From: an uncultured Colwellia sp.
GTDB lineage: Bacteria > Pseudomonadota > Gammaproteobacteria > Enterobacterales > Alteromonadaceae
Reading direction: 5' to 3'
NCBI GenBank assembly: GCA_913058395.1
Contig: CAJXQI010000019.1
Location: 1 to 64,000 of the forward strand
Length of the DNA stretch: 64,000 nt
The number at the start of each line of letters is the position of its first letter. Position 1 is the stretch's first letter. Positions 30,334 through 39,237 of the stretch are shown here, one piece after another. Below the pieces are notes generated by a model. It was given only the letters and a program-made list of their open reading frames with translations. It searched no databases and had not been told where the DNA came from. The position numbers and the translations under genes are program-made.

Positions 30334-30744
30334 ATGACAAACCCTATCGAACAAAACATTTCAAATATTGCCTTAGTTGTTGAAAGTTATGATGACGCAA
30401 TCGAATTCTATACCCAAAAGTTAAACTTCCAACTTATTGAAGACACTGACTTAGGTGGCGGAAAACGTTGGGTGCAAATATCTCCACCTAACTCTACTGG
30501 CACTAACTTACTGCTAGTAAAAGCAAGTAATGATGAACAAACTAAATCTATTGGCAATCAAGCGGGAGGACGAGTTTTTTTATTCCTACAAACTAATAAC
30601 TTTTGGCGTGACTATAAGCACATGAAAGCTCACGGCGTTGAGTTTGCAGAAGAACCACGTGTAGAAGAGTATGGCACTGTGGTGGTATTTAAAGATTTAT
30701 ACGGAACAAAATGGGATTTATTGCAGCTAAATAAGCCAAACTAG
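30334..30744 (+). CDS. VOC-family (glyoxalase/bleomycin-resistance fold) protein
   Basis: The 136-residue protein has the paired beta-alpha-beta-beta-beta units of the vicinal-oxygen-chelate fold: ISNIALVVESYDDAIEFYTQKLNFQLIEDT, then the second half ending VVFKDLYGTKWDLLQL. Metal-ligand candidates are Glu residues in strands, but no specific activity can be named. It is monocistronic with its own terminator at 30778. Confidence 0.88.
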   Translation: MTNPIEQNISNIALVVESYDDAIEFYTQKLNFQLIEDTDLGGGKRWVQISPPNSTGTNLLLVKASNDEQTKSIGNQAGGRVFLFLQTNNFWRDYKHMKAHGVEFAEEPRVEEYGTVVVFKDLYGTKWDLLQLNKPN

Positions 30745-30777
30745 TAATCAAAAAACATTCACTTATTCGGAAATAAC

Positions 30778-30799
30778 AAGGCGCTGATTGCGCCTTTTT
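30778..30799 (+). terminator. Rho-independent terminator after the VOC gene
   Basis: AAGGCGC, loop TGATT, GCGCCTT, T-tract. It lies between the plus-strand VOC gene and the converging small membrane gene. Confidence 0.88.
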
Positions 30800-30819
30800 A
30801 CTGCCATTTAGCCGGGATT

Positions 30820-31026
30820 TTATATTTTAATAAAGTAAGGTATTGCCACTAAAATAATACCGACAATAAGCAGCATAGCGACGTTCGGCATAAAGTAAGG
30901 AAATACAAAAAGTGACAAGCCTACGCATAGGGGAACAATAGCTTTTTGTTTTCTACCATACCAAAAATAGCCGATACCTATACCGCCAAATAAAATACTC
31001 CAAAGCATTATTGATTCGCTTGCCAT
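30820..31026 (-). CDS. Small two-helix membrane protein, unknown function
   Basis: The 68-residue protein has two or three hydrophobic segments, a GIGYFWYGRKQKA loop between them and an IPYFIKI end. Similar small membrane proteins with a GxGYFxYGxKQ motif are widespread in marine gammaproteobacteria, but I know of no function. It follows the next gene on the minus strand after 21 bases and may share its transcript. Confidence 0.65.
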   Translation of the reverse strand: MASESIMLWSILFGGIGIGYFWYGRKQKAIVPLCVGLSLFVFPYFMPNVAMLLIVGIILVAIPYFIKI

Positions 31027-31047
31027 TTATTAACTACCTACTTAAGT

Positions 31048-31563
31048 TTATTGCAAAAACGCTTGTGTTTTATCAATGAGACAGCTTTCAACTGGCGTTG
31101 GAGTATTTGAACGGTCAATCACCCAGCAATCTTCATAGACAGAGCAATAGCAAAGCTCAATGGTTATGCTGTCATCAATATTTCTCAAAGCTTTGGCGTT
31201 ATCGCCTTTGTATGATAGTGGTGTAATACTGTTTTGAGGTGATAGTGTACGGTTGTTTATATGTGACTGTCTTATTTCACTAAATTGCTTCACATCGCTC
31301 CAACGCTTCAGGTATTTTGATCCATTCTTTACCTTCGCATATTTTATTAGCGCAGGACCTGTTCCGTTATTTGTCACACCATAACTAAATGAATCAACGC
31401 TAACACTTCTAAATACTTCTAACCGCGGCCAAACTGATGCTCTTGAGTAAGTTCTATCAACGTAAGCCGAATAAATAGAAGTAAATGCGGTTACTAAACC
31501 AATAAATAGTGCGGAAAGTGCCACTATCATTTCTGGGTTTTTATACCATTTGAGGTTACTCAT
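31048..31563 (-). CDS. Single-span membrane-anchored protein of unknown function
   Basis: The frame opens at an ATG at 31584. The internal ATG at 31563 (MSNLKWYKNPEM) has AGGAA about 11 bases upstream and is preferred. An N-terminal helix (EMIVALSALFIGLVTAFTSIYSAYV) is followed by a beta-rich soluble domain with VTNNGTGPALIKYAKVKNGSKYL, a pattern common to proteins exposed outside the membrane. Two short cysteine-containing stretches (ELCYCSVYEDCW) could form disulfides. The family is not recognised. Confidence 0.65.
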   Translation of the reverse strand: MSNLKWYKNPEMIVALSALFIGLVTAFTSIYSAYVDRTYSRASVWPRLEVFRSVSVDSFSYGVTNNGTGPALIKYAKVKNGSKYLKRWSDVKQFSEIRQSHINNRTLSPQNSITPLSYKGDNAKALRNIDDSITIELCYCSVYEDCWVIDRSNTPTPVESCLIDKTQAFLQ

Positions 31564-31804
31564 TTTTTTGTTATTCCTGTACAAGTTTTCATAAAACTGT
31601 CTTCAGCAGCTATTGGTGTTTTTAAAAGCGTTGGAATGAAATTAGCTAATTATTTTGTTAATCAATCTTTCGTACGAATCAGTTTATTATACGTGTAATC
31701 CGACACTACCTTATATTGCTGTTTACTTTAACTACATACAAAAATAATACAAATAGCTGAAATAAAAACAATACACAATCTGCAATAATCTAACTAGCCG
31801 AGCT

Positions 31805-31833
31805 AAAAAAAAGGCGCTTAAAGCGCCTTTTTA
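31805..31833 (-). terminator. Terminator downstream of metJ
   Basis: A perfect dyad AAAAAGGCGC-TTAAA-GCGCCTTTTT. Read on the minus strand it ends in eight T residues, 22 bases after the metJ stop. Confidence 0.85.
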
Positions 31834-31854
31834 CTATTGGATTTTTACGTCCGT

Positions 31855-32187
31855 TTAATCTTCAACTTCCGTTTCGTATTCACTAAAGTCAGTCACACCT
31901 TGTGCTTCTAAGGCTTTACGAACACTTGCTGGTAGTTTTTGTGTATTGTCTTTTGCTAAGTCACTATCGTCTGGCAAAGGCTGATCAGTAAAAGCATGTA
32001 AAAACGCTTCACATAATAGTTCGCTGTTAGTTGCATGACGTAGGTTATTTACCTGACGACGTGTTCTTTCATCGGTTAATACTTTTAACACACGTAAAGG
32101 GATAGACACGGTGATCTTTTTTACTTGTTCACTTTTTTTCCCGTGTTCGGCGTAAGGGTTAATATACTCGCCATTCCACTCTGCCAT
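31855..32187 (-). CDS. metJ: Methionine repressor MetJ
   Basis: The 110-residue ribbon-helix-helix repressor has [45 protein letters not shown], near-identical in character to E. coli MetJ. With S-adenosylmethionine as corepressor it binds tandem 8-bp met boxes. It is divergent from metB, with two met-box clusters in the shared intergenic region. Confidence 0.98.
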   Translation of the reverse strand: MAEWNGEYINPYAEHGKKSEQVKKITVSIPLRVLKVLTDERTRRQVNNLRHATNSELLCEAFLHAFTDQPLPDDSDLAKDNTQKLPASVRKALEAQGVTDFSEYETEVED

Positions 32188-32317
32188 GAATATTCCTCTA
32201 AACTTAAATGATTGTGATAAACCTATAATTTGCTTCTCTGGTAGTCCAGTAAGTTATAAGTTTATTCTTGACGGCTAATTTTACTGGTTGTGAGGCGTGA
32301 GTCAATAACGAATGTGT

Positions 32318-32341
32318 AGAAGCTTAGATGTCTAAAGTTCT
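32318..32341. promoter_or_regulatory. Met boxes, upstream cluster
   Basis: Three tandem 8-mers, AGAAGCTT, AGATGTCT and AAAGTTCT, in register with the MetJ consensus AGACGTCT. The cluster abuts the -35 element of the metB promoter. Confidence 0.8.
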
Positions 32342-32369
32342 TGACCCGAGGATTTAAACCGTTTAGATT
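32341..32369 (+). promoter_or_regulatory. Probable sigma-70 promoter of metB
   Basis: TTGACC (32341-32346) and TAGATT (32364-32369) are separated by 17 bases. Met boxes lie on both sides, so bound MetJ would block polymerase. Confidence 0.65.
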
Positions 32370-32404
32370 TGTAGACGTCCAAACATCTAAATATTCAAGC
32401 GTCT
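32365..32404. promoter_or_regulatory. Met boxes, downstream cluster
   Basis: Five tandem 8-mers in one register: AGATTTGT, AGACGTCC, AAACATCT, AAATATTC, AAGCGTCT. The second is nearly the perfect consensus. They overlap the -10 and the transcription start of metB. Confidence 0.85.
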
Positions 32405-32418
32405 ATACTGGAGAGCAC

Positions 32419-33576
32419 ATGAGTGAGAAAAAAATTGCTACTACCGCGGTTCGAGCAGGTATTAATAGTGACCAACATCATGGTGCTGTTGTGCCAGCGC
32501 TTCACCTCTCTAGTACCTATGCGTTAAAGGGTTTCAACGAAAAACGCCAGTTTGATTATTCACGTACGGGCAACCCAACTCGCGCCACGTTTGCACAAGC
32601 CATTGCTGATTTAGAGCAGGGGGCTTTAGGCATAGTGACCAGCACTGGTATGTCAGCGGTGCACCTTATTTGCCAATTACTTAGTACTGAAGACACCATC
32701 GTTATTCCTCATGATTGCTATGGCGGCAGTTTTCGATTATTTACTCATTTAGCCAAGCGTGGGCAATTTAACTTACTGGTGGTTGATCAAAATGATCAAC
32801 AAGCTTTGTCTCAAGCATTAGCAACAAAACCTAAATTGGTATTAGTTGAAACGCCGAGCAATCCTTTATTACGTTTGGTTGATATTGCCGCGATAGCGGA
32901 ACAAGCACATCAAGCTGGGGCGTTAGTTGCTGTTGATAACACCTTTTTATCACCAGTTTTACAGCAACCATTATTGTTGGGGGCTGATATTGTTTTCCAT
33001 TCAACCACTAAATATATTAATGGTCATAGTGATGTTGTTGGCGGTGTTTTAGTCACTAAAGAGCAAAGTTTAGGTGAAGAATTAGCTTGGTGGGCAAATT
33101 GTATTGGTATTACAGGCTCTGCTTTTGATAGCTATTTAGCATTACGAGGTTTGAAAACTTTGCCAATTCGCATGAAGCAACACCAAATAAATGCTGATGC
33201 TGTGGCTAAGTTTCTTCAGCAACACAGCGCTGTCGAGCAAGTATATTTTCCAGGCTTAGCAGAGCACCCTCAACATGCCTTGGCTAAAACGCAGCAATGT
33301 GACTTTGGCGCCATGATGAGTTTTGAAATCAAAGGCGGTGTTGATGCGGTAAAAGTGCTGTTCGATAAAGTTGAACTTTTTACCCTTGCACAATCACTTG
33401 GTGGCGTTGAAAGCTTGATCAGCCACCCATCAACCATGACACATGCCGGTATGGAAATTGAAGCGCAACTTGAAGCTGGAATTACGCAGTCATTGGTGCG
33501 ACTTTCGGTTGGTATTGAAGATATTGAAGATATTTTGGCTGACCTTTCTCAAGCACTTGAGGCGAGTCAACAATAG
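32419..33576 (+). CDS. metB: Cystathionine gamma-synthase
   Basis: The 385-residue PLP enzyme joins O-succinylhomoserine and cysteine. Motifs include STYALKGF, YSRTGNPTR, TSTGMSAVHL, ETPSNPLL, VDNTFLSP and the PLP lysine in FHSTTKYINGHSDVVGG. The frame is open from 32341, but that start lies in the operator. The ATG at 32419 (MSEKKIATTAVRAG) has GGAGAG upstream. Placement after metJ and before metL fits metB rather than a metC/metY relative. Confidence 0.96.
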   Translation: MSEKKIATTAVRAGINSDQHHGAVVPALHLSSTYALKGFNEKRQFDYSRTGNPTRATFAQAIADLEQGALGIVTSTGMSAVHLICQLLSTEDTIVIPHDCYGGSFRLFTHLAKRGQFNLLVVDQNDQQALSQALATKPKLVLVETPSNPLLRLVDIAAIAEQAHQAGALVAVDNTFLSPVLQQPLLLGADIVFHSTTKYINGHSDVVGGVLVTKEQSLGEELAWWANCIGITGSAFDSYLALRGLKTLPIRMKQHQINADAVAKFLQQHSAVEQVYFPGLAEHPQHALAKTQQCDFGAMMSFEIKGGVDAVKVLFDKVELFTLAQSLGGVESLISHPSTMTHAGMEIEAQLEAGITQSLVRLSVGIEDIEDILADLSQALEASQQ

Positions 33577-33697
33577 TTTATTCAGTCACTTGAACTTAGC
33601 TTGTTAACGCATTTGTTGTGAACGTGAAATCAGCTAATTATTTGAATAAAAGTAATTTTAAATTTTAGTTGTTTGATAGATAACCCTTGGTAATAAA

Positions 33698-36205
33698 ATG
33701 ATAGATTCAAATGTAGCGGTAAAGCTTACGCCGTCAAAAAACCAATTAGCAAAAACAGCCTGCAACGTGCATAAATTTGGTGGTAGTAGCTTAGCTACTG
33801 CGGCTTGTATTGAACGTGTGGTGGATATTATTCGTCAACATTGTCAACTCAATGACATTATTGTGGTATCAGCTAACGGCGACACAACTGATGCGTTATT
33901 TAGCATTTACCAAATTGCCATCGAGCTTGATGAAGTTAAGCAACTTAATATTGAGCAAGATAGTCAAAGTAGTAAAGTCGCAGCATTAGAAGAACAATTA
34001 TCAAACGTCATTACCGAACTAGAAGTTAATCAAGGAAATTTAATTTCTGCATTATTAAATGCAAGTAGCGCTGCGCGCCTACAAAGTTTACTGAGTGATG
34101 ATATCGAAGAAATATCTCAACACTTATCTGCGAGTCCTGAGCGTTATCAAAATGACTTTCTAGCCTTTGGAGAGGTATGGTCGGCTCGACTATTATCAGC
34201 AGTGCTCAGTGAAAGTGTTTGCCCAAGTTACATGTTAGACGCCCGAGATTTTTTACTATTAGAAAATGAAAAAAGTTGCGCCATTGATTATGTCGTAAGT
34301 GAAAAGAACTTCACAAACCTTCAACAGCCGGAACAGCTAGCAGTAGTGACGGGGTATATTGCCCGTAATCAGCAACAGCAAGCTTGTACATTAGGGCGTA
34401 ATGGTAGTGATTATTCAGCAACAATAATGGCGGCATTGACAGGTGCGAGAAACGTTACACTTTGGACTGATGTTGACGGTATTTATAGCGCTGATCCACG
34501 TGTTGTGCCACAAGCGAGAAAATTACATCGCCTGCCTAATGCCGTGGCCAATGAACTTGGTCGTTTAGGTAACCCGGTATTACATGCGAAAACATTACAA
34601 CCGTTAACTAGTCATAATACCCATTTACATGTTGCTAGTAGTTTTGCACCAGAAATTAGCGGTAGCGAAATCGGCAAGTTTGGCCAAATTGCTAAACAAG
34701 AACTATCAGTCACTTATTTAAATGATTTGATCCTCGCACAATCGGTAAGTTTACTCGGCGAGTGGGGAAACCGTGCCGTTAAAGAGTTTTCACCGGTTTG
34801 TTATAACCTTGATGAAGGTTATGTGGTGGTCACGCAGGCGCAACAAAAAGCGTTAAGCCAATGGTTGGCAAGTCACGATACTGAAGTTTCATTTAAGCCT
34901 GCCGCCATTATTGCTGTTGTTGGTTATCAAGTGGCAAAACAAGGCGGTATGCGTGCTCGGTTTAAACGAGCATTACGCCATCATCGCACTTTACACTTTG
35001 CTCATGCGGAAAATCAGCACAGTTATATCGCTGTATTACCAGAGCCTTGTACTGGCGAATTACTGAATAATATCCACGCTGATATGACTAAAGATGCTAG
35101 GAATATCGCCTTAGTTGTTGCGGGATTAGGTAACATTGGTCAGCGATTTTTAGAAATACTACCAAAGCAGTTAGCCCGTTTACCCGTTTTAGAGAATGTT
35201 CATTTAGTGGGGTTAGTTGGTTCGACTAAAGCGTTAATCAATACCGATGGCTTGGATGTTACAAAAGCTATTACGAGTTATCAGCAACAAGCAAAAGCCT
35301 ATGAAAGTGAGCAGCTTGTAGAGTGGTTAACTAATCATCCATATGATGAACTAGTGGTAGTCGATATTACGCCAAGTGAAGGCTTTAGTCAGCTATACCA
35401 ACAGTTTTTTGCGCAAGGTATTCATGTTATTGGCGCGAACAAATGGGCGGCTTCTTCAGCAACTGAAAACTACCAACAATTACTGAATACAGCTAAAGCA
35501 AGTAATAGCCTGTGGCTTGGTAATACTACGGTCGGTGCAGGTTTACCAATAAACTCTAGTATTGAAGAGTTAAATAATAGTGGTGATGTTATCAGTGAAA
35601 TTTCTGGTATTTTCTCCGGTACTTTGTCGTGGCTATTTCAGTATTATGATGGTGTAACACCATTTTCTGAATTGTTAGCCAACGCCCTTGAACAGGGAAT
35701 TACTGAGCCTGATCCTCGTGAAGATTTATCGGGCAGAGATGTACAGCGCAAGCTACTTATTCTGGCGCGAGCGGCTGGTTTTGAATTGTCCTTAGCAGAT
35801 ATTGATTGCCAGAGCTTAGTGCCAGAGCAATTACGCGATATTCCACTAGCGGAGTTTCTGCAAAGAACTGAAGAATTGAATGATTTGTTCTTAATGCGCT
35901 TAAGTGCAGCAAAAGAAAAAGCTTGTGGTATACGTTATGTGGCAAGGTTTGTTAGTGAAAATGGTAAAGTAAGTGCAAAGGTTAGTTTGGAAGAATTAGC
36001 CAATGATGATGCCTTTAGTCAATTAACGCCATGCGATAATGTTTTTCAAATTAAGAGCGAGTGGTATCAAGAAAATCCATTGATTATTCGAGGCCCGGGA
36101 GCAGGACGTGATGTTACTGCCGGCGGTATTCATGCTGATTTAGTCACAGTTTGTCAGCAACTGAGTCATCGACAGCAACAAGTGAAAATTAAAGGCTTAA
36201 ATTAG
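33698..36205 (+). CDS. metL: Bifunctional aspartokinase II / homoserine dehydrogenase II
   Basis: The 835-residue fusion has an aspartokinase N-terminus (VHKFGGSSLA, GRNGSDYSATIMAALTGA, WTDVDGIYSADPR), a central linker region and a C-terminal homoserine dehydrogenase (LVVAGLGNIGQRFLEIL Rossmann motif, GANKWAAS, GAGLPINSSI, EPDPREDLSGRDVQRKLLILAR). It catalyses the first and third steps from aspartate towards methionine. The metB-metL order is as in E. coli. Confidence 0.97.
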   Translation: MIDSNVAVKLTPSKNQLAKTACNVHKFGGSSLATAACIERVVDIIRQHCQLNDIIVVSANGDTTDALFSIYQIAIELDEVKQLNIEQDSQSSKVAALEEQLSNVITELEVNQGNLISALLNASSAARLQSLLSDDIEEISQHLSASPERYQNDFLAFGEVWSARLLSAVLSESVCPSYMLDARDFLLLENEKSCAIDYVVSEKNFTNLQQPEQLAVVTGYIARNQQQQACTLGRNGSDYSATIMAALTGARNVTLWTDVDGIYSADPRVVPQARKLHRLPNAVANELGRLGNPVLHAKTLQPLTSHNTHLHVASSFAPEISGSEIGKFGQIAKQELSVTYLNDLILAQSVSLLGEWGNRAVKEFSPVCYNLDEGYVVVTQAQQKALSQWLASHDTEVSFKPAAIIAVVGYQVAKQGGMRARFKRALRHHRTLHFAHAENQHSYIAVLPEPCTGELLNNIHADMTKDARNIALVVAGLGNIGQRFLEILPKQLARLPVLENVHLVGLVGSTKALINTDGLDVTKAITSYQQQAKAYESEQLVEWLTNHPYDELVVVDITPSEGFSQLYQQFFAQGIHVIGANKWAASSATENYQQLLNTAKASNSLWLGNTTVGAGLPINSSIEELNNSGDVISEISGIFSGTLSWLFQYYDGVTPFSELLANALEQGITEPDPREDLSGRDVQRKLLILARAAGFELSLADIDCQSLVPEQLRDIPLAEFLQRTEELNDLFLMRLSAAKEKACGIRYVARFVSENGKVSAKVSLEELANDDAFSQLTPCDNVFQIKSEWYQENPLIIRGPGAGRDVTAGGIHADLVTVCQQLSHRQQQVKIKGLN

Positions 36206-36225
36206 TCTTTAGGATTGCTAAATAT

Positions 36226-36275
36226 GGCGCGTGTGGTTGAAAGCCATGTGGAATTCACGCGCCGTATTATTTTTT
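36226..36275 (+). terminator. Terminator after metL
   Basis: GGCGCGTG (36226) pairs with CACGCGCC (36256) across a loop containing a smaller imperfect stem. An A/T stretch with six T residues follows. Confidence 0.75.
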
Positions 36276-36296
36276 AATTCGTTATTTCAATTGGTA

Positions 36297-36962
36297 TTAT
36301 AGGTCTAAATCAACGCTATAACTAACGACAAAGTTTACATCGCCATCAGCACCGTCAATATCGGTATCAGAAATGGCAAAGGTAAAGCCGTTTTTACTTA
36401 AACTAACGCCGTAGTCAACATAATCACCGCCAGCATCAAAATCATAGCTACCAACATGTAAGCCAAGTTCTAAACCTGCTGAAATTTCAAAAGCAGCATC
36501 AGCTGAAATGTAGGTATCATCGCCAAAATCACCGTCAGCGTCTGAATCAACTAAAGTGTTGTAAGTAATTGAATAGGCGTCGTACGATAAAGAAAAATTC
36601 ACTTCACTAAAATCAGCTTCTGCATCGCTGTCGTAGCTGTAATAAATATATCCAACACTATAGCCGAGCCCGTTATCTAATTCATTTGAATAGGCAGCGT
36701 AAACATCAAGCTCGTAGGTCATGCTTTCTGCCCAGTCAGCATTTGAAGCCCACGCGCCTGCTGAAAAGCCGGAAGTGGCTTCATAATCAATACCACCTGA
36801 AACGGCTGCAGCATTGGTGGTTTGTGTAACACCACGCCATAAGTAATTACTTGCTGCCGCCGCATTTGCTGACAAGCCGTCAACGGCAAGTGCAGATGTT
36901 GAAAGACCTGCTGAAATAGTTAATATTGCCGAAATTGAAAGCGCGCTAATTGTTTTTTTCAT
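36297..36962 (-). CDS. TorF-family putative porin
   Basis: The 221-residue protein begins with a signal peptide (MKKTISALSISAILTISAGLSTSALA) followed by SNYLWRGVTQTTNAAAVSGGIDYE, typical of the TorF/Gcw_chp outer-membrane family. Alternating beta strands rich in Asp, Ser and Tyr run to a terminal strand VNFVVSYSVDLDL. It is presumably an outer-membrane barrel. The acidic loops suggest cation or polar-solute passage, but no substrate is known. Confidence 0.88.
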   Translation of the reverse strand: MKKTISALSISAILTISAGLSTSALAVDGLSANAAAASNYLWRGVTQTTNAAAVSGGIDYEATSGFSAGAWASNADWAESMTYELDVYAAYSNELDNGLGYSVGYIYYSYDSDAEADFSEVNFSLSYDAYSITYNTLVDSDADGDFGDDTYISADAAFEISAGLELGLHVGSYDFDAGGDYVDYGVSLSKNGFTFAISDTDIDGADGDVNFVVSYSVDLDL

Positions 36963-37289
36963 CTTGAGTCCACTAAGTTTTTATAATTACTAACACCATT
37001 GCAAAGACAATGCCTGACTAGAATGAAATTTTATAATCTATTTAATATCATAGTGTTAAGCGGTTTGATGTTGTTATTTCTCATGGGTTGGTGTTAGCTG
37101 ATTGTGCTGAATTGGTGCAAGAATAAATACTTATGTACAAAACAAGTGCATGGCTAGTAATTACAGTAAGCGAAAAGTTTACAAAAAATGGTCAGTAAAG
37201 TGAGCTATTGGCTGATAATGTGCTGAATCTCAGTCGCATAATTTACCTAATTAAGTTAAAGTAGCGCTGATTTTATCGAGGGTCTCACT
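36963..37289. other. 327-base spacer between the TorF porin and rpe
   Basis: Divergent promoter region, AT-rich. No ORF with coding character, terminator or recognisable operator was seen. It must carry both promoters, but neither is clear enough to call. Confidence 0.6.
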
Positions 37290-37964
37290 ATGTCTGATTT
37301 TTTAATTGCTCCATCAATTTTATCTGCAGACTTTGCTCGTTTGGGCGAAGATGTTGCAAATGTACTTAGCGCAGGCGCTGATGTTGTTCATTTCGATGTA
37401 ATGGACAATCACTTTGTGCCAAACCTTACCTTTGGCTCAATGATTTGTAAGTCATTACGAGACTACGGCATTACGGCCCCAATCGACGTTCACTTAATGG
37501 TAAAGCCAGTTGATAGCTTAATTCCTGACTTTGCTAAAGCGGGTGCTGATATTATTACTTTTCACCCTGAAGCGAGTGATCATATTGATAGAACACTACA
37601 GCTAATTAAAGACAACGGCTGTAAAGCAGGCCTAGTGTTAAACCCTGCAACGCCATTACACGTTCTAGATTTTGTTATGGATAAGCTCGATGTTATTTTA
37701 TTAATGTCAGTTAATCCTGGCTTTGGCGGTCAATCTTTTATTCCGACTACCTTAGACAAATTACGCTTAGTGCGTGAAAAAATTGATGCCAGTGGTTTTG
37801 ATATTCGTTTACAAGTAGACGGTGGCGTAAAAGCCGACAACATTGCAGAAATTGCTAAAGCAGGCGCAGACATGTTTGTTGCGGGCTCAGCTATTTTCTC
37901 AAAACCTGACTATAAAGTTGCTATTGATGACATGCGTGCCGAGCTAGCAACGGTAAACAGCTAG
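37290..37964 (+). CDS. rpe: Ribulose-phosphate 3-epimerase
   Basis: The 224-residue TIM-barrel enzyme interconverts ribulose-5-P and xylulose-5-P. It shows [34 protein letters not shown] (metal His/Asp), [22 protein letters not shown] and [15 protein letters not shown] precedes the ATG. Its last residues and stop lie inside a 17-bp tandem repeat. Confidence 0.98.
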   Translation: MSDFLIAPSILSADFARLGEDVANVLSAGADVVHFDVMDNHFVPNLTFGSMICKSLRDYGITAPIDVHLMVKPVDSLIPDFAKAGADIITFHPEASDHIDRTLQLIKDNGCKAGLVLNPATPLHVLDFVMDKLDVILLMSVNPGFGGQSFIPTTLDKLRLVREKIDASGFDIRLQVDGGVKADNIAEIAKAGADMFVAGSAIFSKPDYKVAIDDMRAELATVNS

Positions 37965-37993
37965 CAACGGTAAAAAGTTAGCAACAGTTAAAT
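37943..37993. repeat. 17-bp tandem triplication across the rpe stop
   Basis: GCTAGCAACGGTAAACA, GCTAGCAACGGTAAAAA and GTTAGCAACAGTTAAAT follow each other without gaps (37943, 37960, 37977). The stop TAG (37962-37964) is in the second unit. Confidence 0.85.
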
Positions 37994-38042
37994 AATTACT
38001 TAAACTCAAGCAATTGAAATAAAGAAAATTGAAGGATAACAA

Positions 38043-39047
38043 ATGAGCAAACCTATTGTATTAAGCGGCTGTCAGCCATCGGGCGAATTAACTATTGGTA
38101 ATTACCTTGGTGCGTTAAAGCAATGGGTAAGCATGCAAGACAGCCATGAATGTTATTACATGTTGGTTGATCAGCATGCTATTACGGTTCGTCCTGAGCC
38201 AGAAGCATTACGTAAAGCGACTTTAGATGGTTTAGCTTTATATTTAGCTTGTGGTGTTGATCCTGAAAAAAGTACCATTTTCATTCAATCGCATGTGCCA
38301 GAGCACGCGCAATTAAGCTGGGTTTTAAACTGTTACACCCAAATGGGTGAGTTAAACCGCATGACTCAGTACAAAGATAAGTCTTCAAAGTCTGAAGCGA
38401 ATATGAATTCAGGCTTGTTTACCTACCCAGTACTTATGGCTGCTGATATTTTATTATATGGTGCGAACCAAGTTCCTGTAGGCGATGACCAAAAGCAACA
38501 TTTGGAACTAGCGCGTGATATTGCAACACGTTTTAATAACTTACATGGTGAAACATTTAAGGTGCCAGAACCTTATATTCCTGAGTTCGGTGCTCGTGTA
38601 ATGAGTTTATTAGAGCCGACCAAGAAAATGTCGAAGTCTGATACTAACCCAGGTAACTTTATTGGTTTATTAGAAGATACTAAGAAAATTACCAAGAAAA
38701 TTAAACGCGCAGTAACTGACTCTGACGAGCAAGCTAATATCTATTTCGACATTGCTGAAAAGCCAGGCGTGTCTAACTTATTATCACTTTTATCATGTAC
38801 AACCGGTAAGTCAGTTGAAGCATTGGTGCCTGAGTATGAAGATAAAATGTATGGTCACTTAAAAGGCGACGTTGCAGAAGCCGTTGTTGCTTTATTAGAG
38901 CCTATTCAAGAGCGTTATCATCAATTCCGTAATGACCAAGCTTACTTAGATGAAGTCATGCGTAAAGGTGCTGAAAAAGCGTCTGCACGTGCAAGTGCAT
39001 TGCTTGCTGAAGTTTATAAAGCTATTGGTTTTATTGCTAAGCCTTAA
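38043..39047 (+). CDS. trpS: Tryptophanyl-tRNA synthetase
   Basis: The 334-residue class I synthetase has [18 protein letters not shown] (the HIGH-equivalent motif, here TIGN), [16 protein letters not shown] and [14 protein letters not shown] (the KMSKS loop). The usual gph gene between rpe and trpS in E. coli is absent. GAAGGA precedes the ATG. Its terminator at 39079 is followed directly by the dispersed repeat. Confidence 0.98.
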   Translation: MSKPIVLSGCQPSGELTIGNYLGALKQWVSMQDSHECYYMLVDQHAITVRPEPEALRKATLDGLALYLACGVDPEKSTIFIQSHVPEHAQLSWVLNCYTQMGELNRMTQYKDKSSKSEANMNSGLFTYPVLMAADILLYGANQVPVGDDQKQHLELARDIATRFNNLHGETFKVPEPYIPEFGARVMSLLEPTKKMSKSDTNPGNFIGLLEDTKKITKKIKRAVTDSDEQANIYFDIAEKPGVSNLLSLLSCTTGKSVEALVPEYEDKMYGHLKGDVAEAVVALLEPIQERYHQFRNDQAYLDEVMRKGAEKASARASALLAEVYKAIGFIAKP

Positions 39048-39078
39048 ACTTTACGGTTAAGTTGCAGTTATAAAAAAG

Positions 39079-39100
39079 CCTGAATTAATTCAGGATTTTT
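39079..39100 (+). terminator. Rho-independent terminator after trpS
   Basis: The fully self-complementary CCTGAATTAATTCAGG, then ATTTTTT, 31 bases after the trpS stop. Confidence 0.85.
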
Positions 39101-39170
39101 TATGTACAGGATGTACGGTATATCGCGATCACATGGATGTGAAAGAGCGTGTATGTACAGGATGTACGGT
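39101..39170. repeat. Dispersed intergenic repeat, one full and one truncated copy
   Basis: 39101-39151 matches the unit at 22221-22271 with few changes (TATGTACAGGATGTACGGTA, TATCGCGATCACATGG, ATGTGAAAGAGCGTG). A second copy begins at 39152 and stops after CGGT at 39170. As at 22221, the repeat starts directly at the end of a terminator T-tract. Confidence 0.85.
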
Positions 39171-39196
39171 CAGTTTTTTTGTTCCGGACAAAAACT

Positions 39197-39222
39197 AAGT
39201 ACCTACAGCTATGTAGGTACTT
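39197..39222. terminator. Hairpin between trpS and the converging FHA gene
   Basis: AAGTACCTACA, loop GCTA, TGTAGGTACTT, an 11-bp perfect stem. T residues follow on the plus strand, and a T-stretch after a short gap on the minus strand. It may terminate either side. Confidence 0.65.
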
Positions 39223-39237
39223 TTCTATTCATCATTA

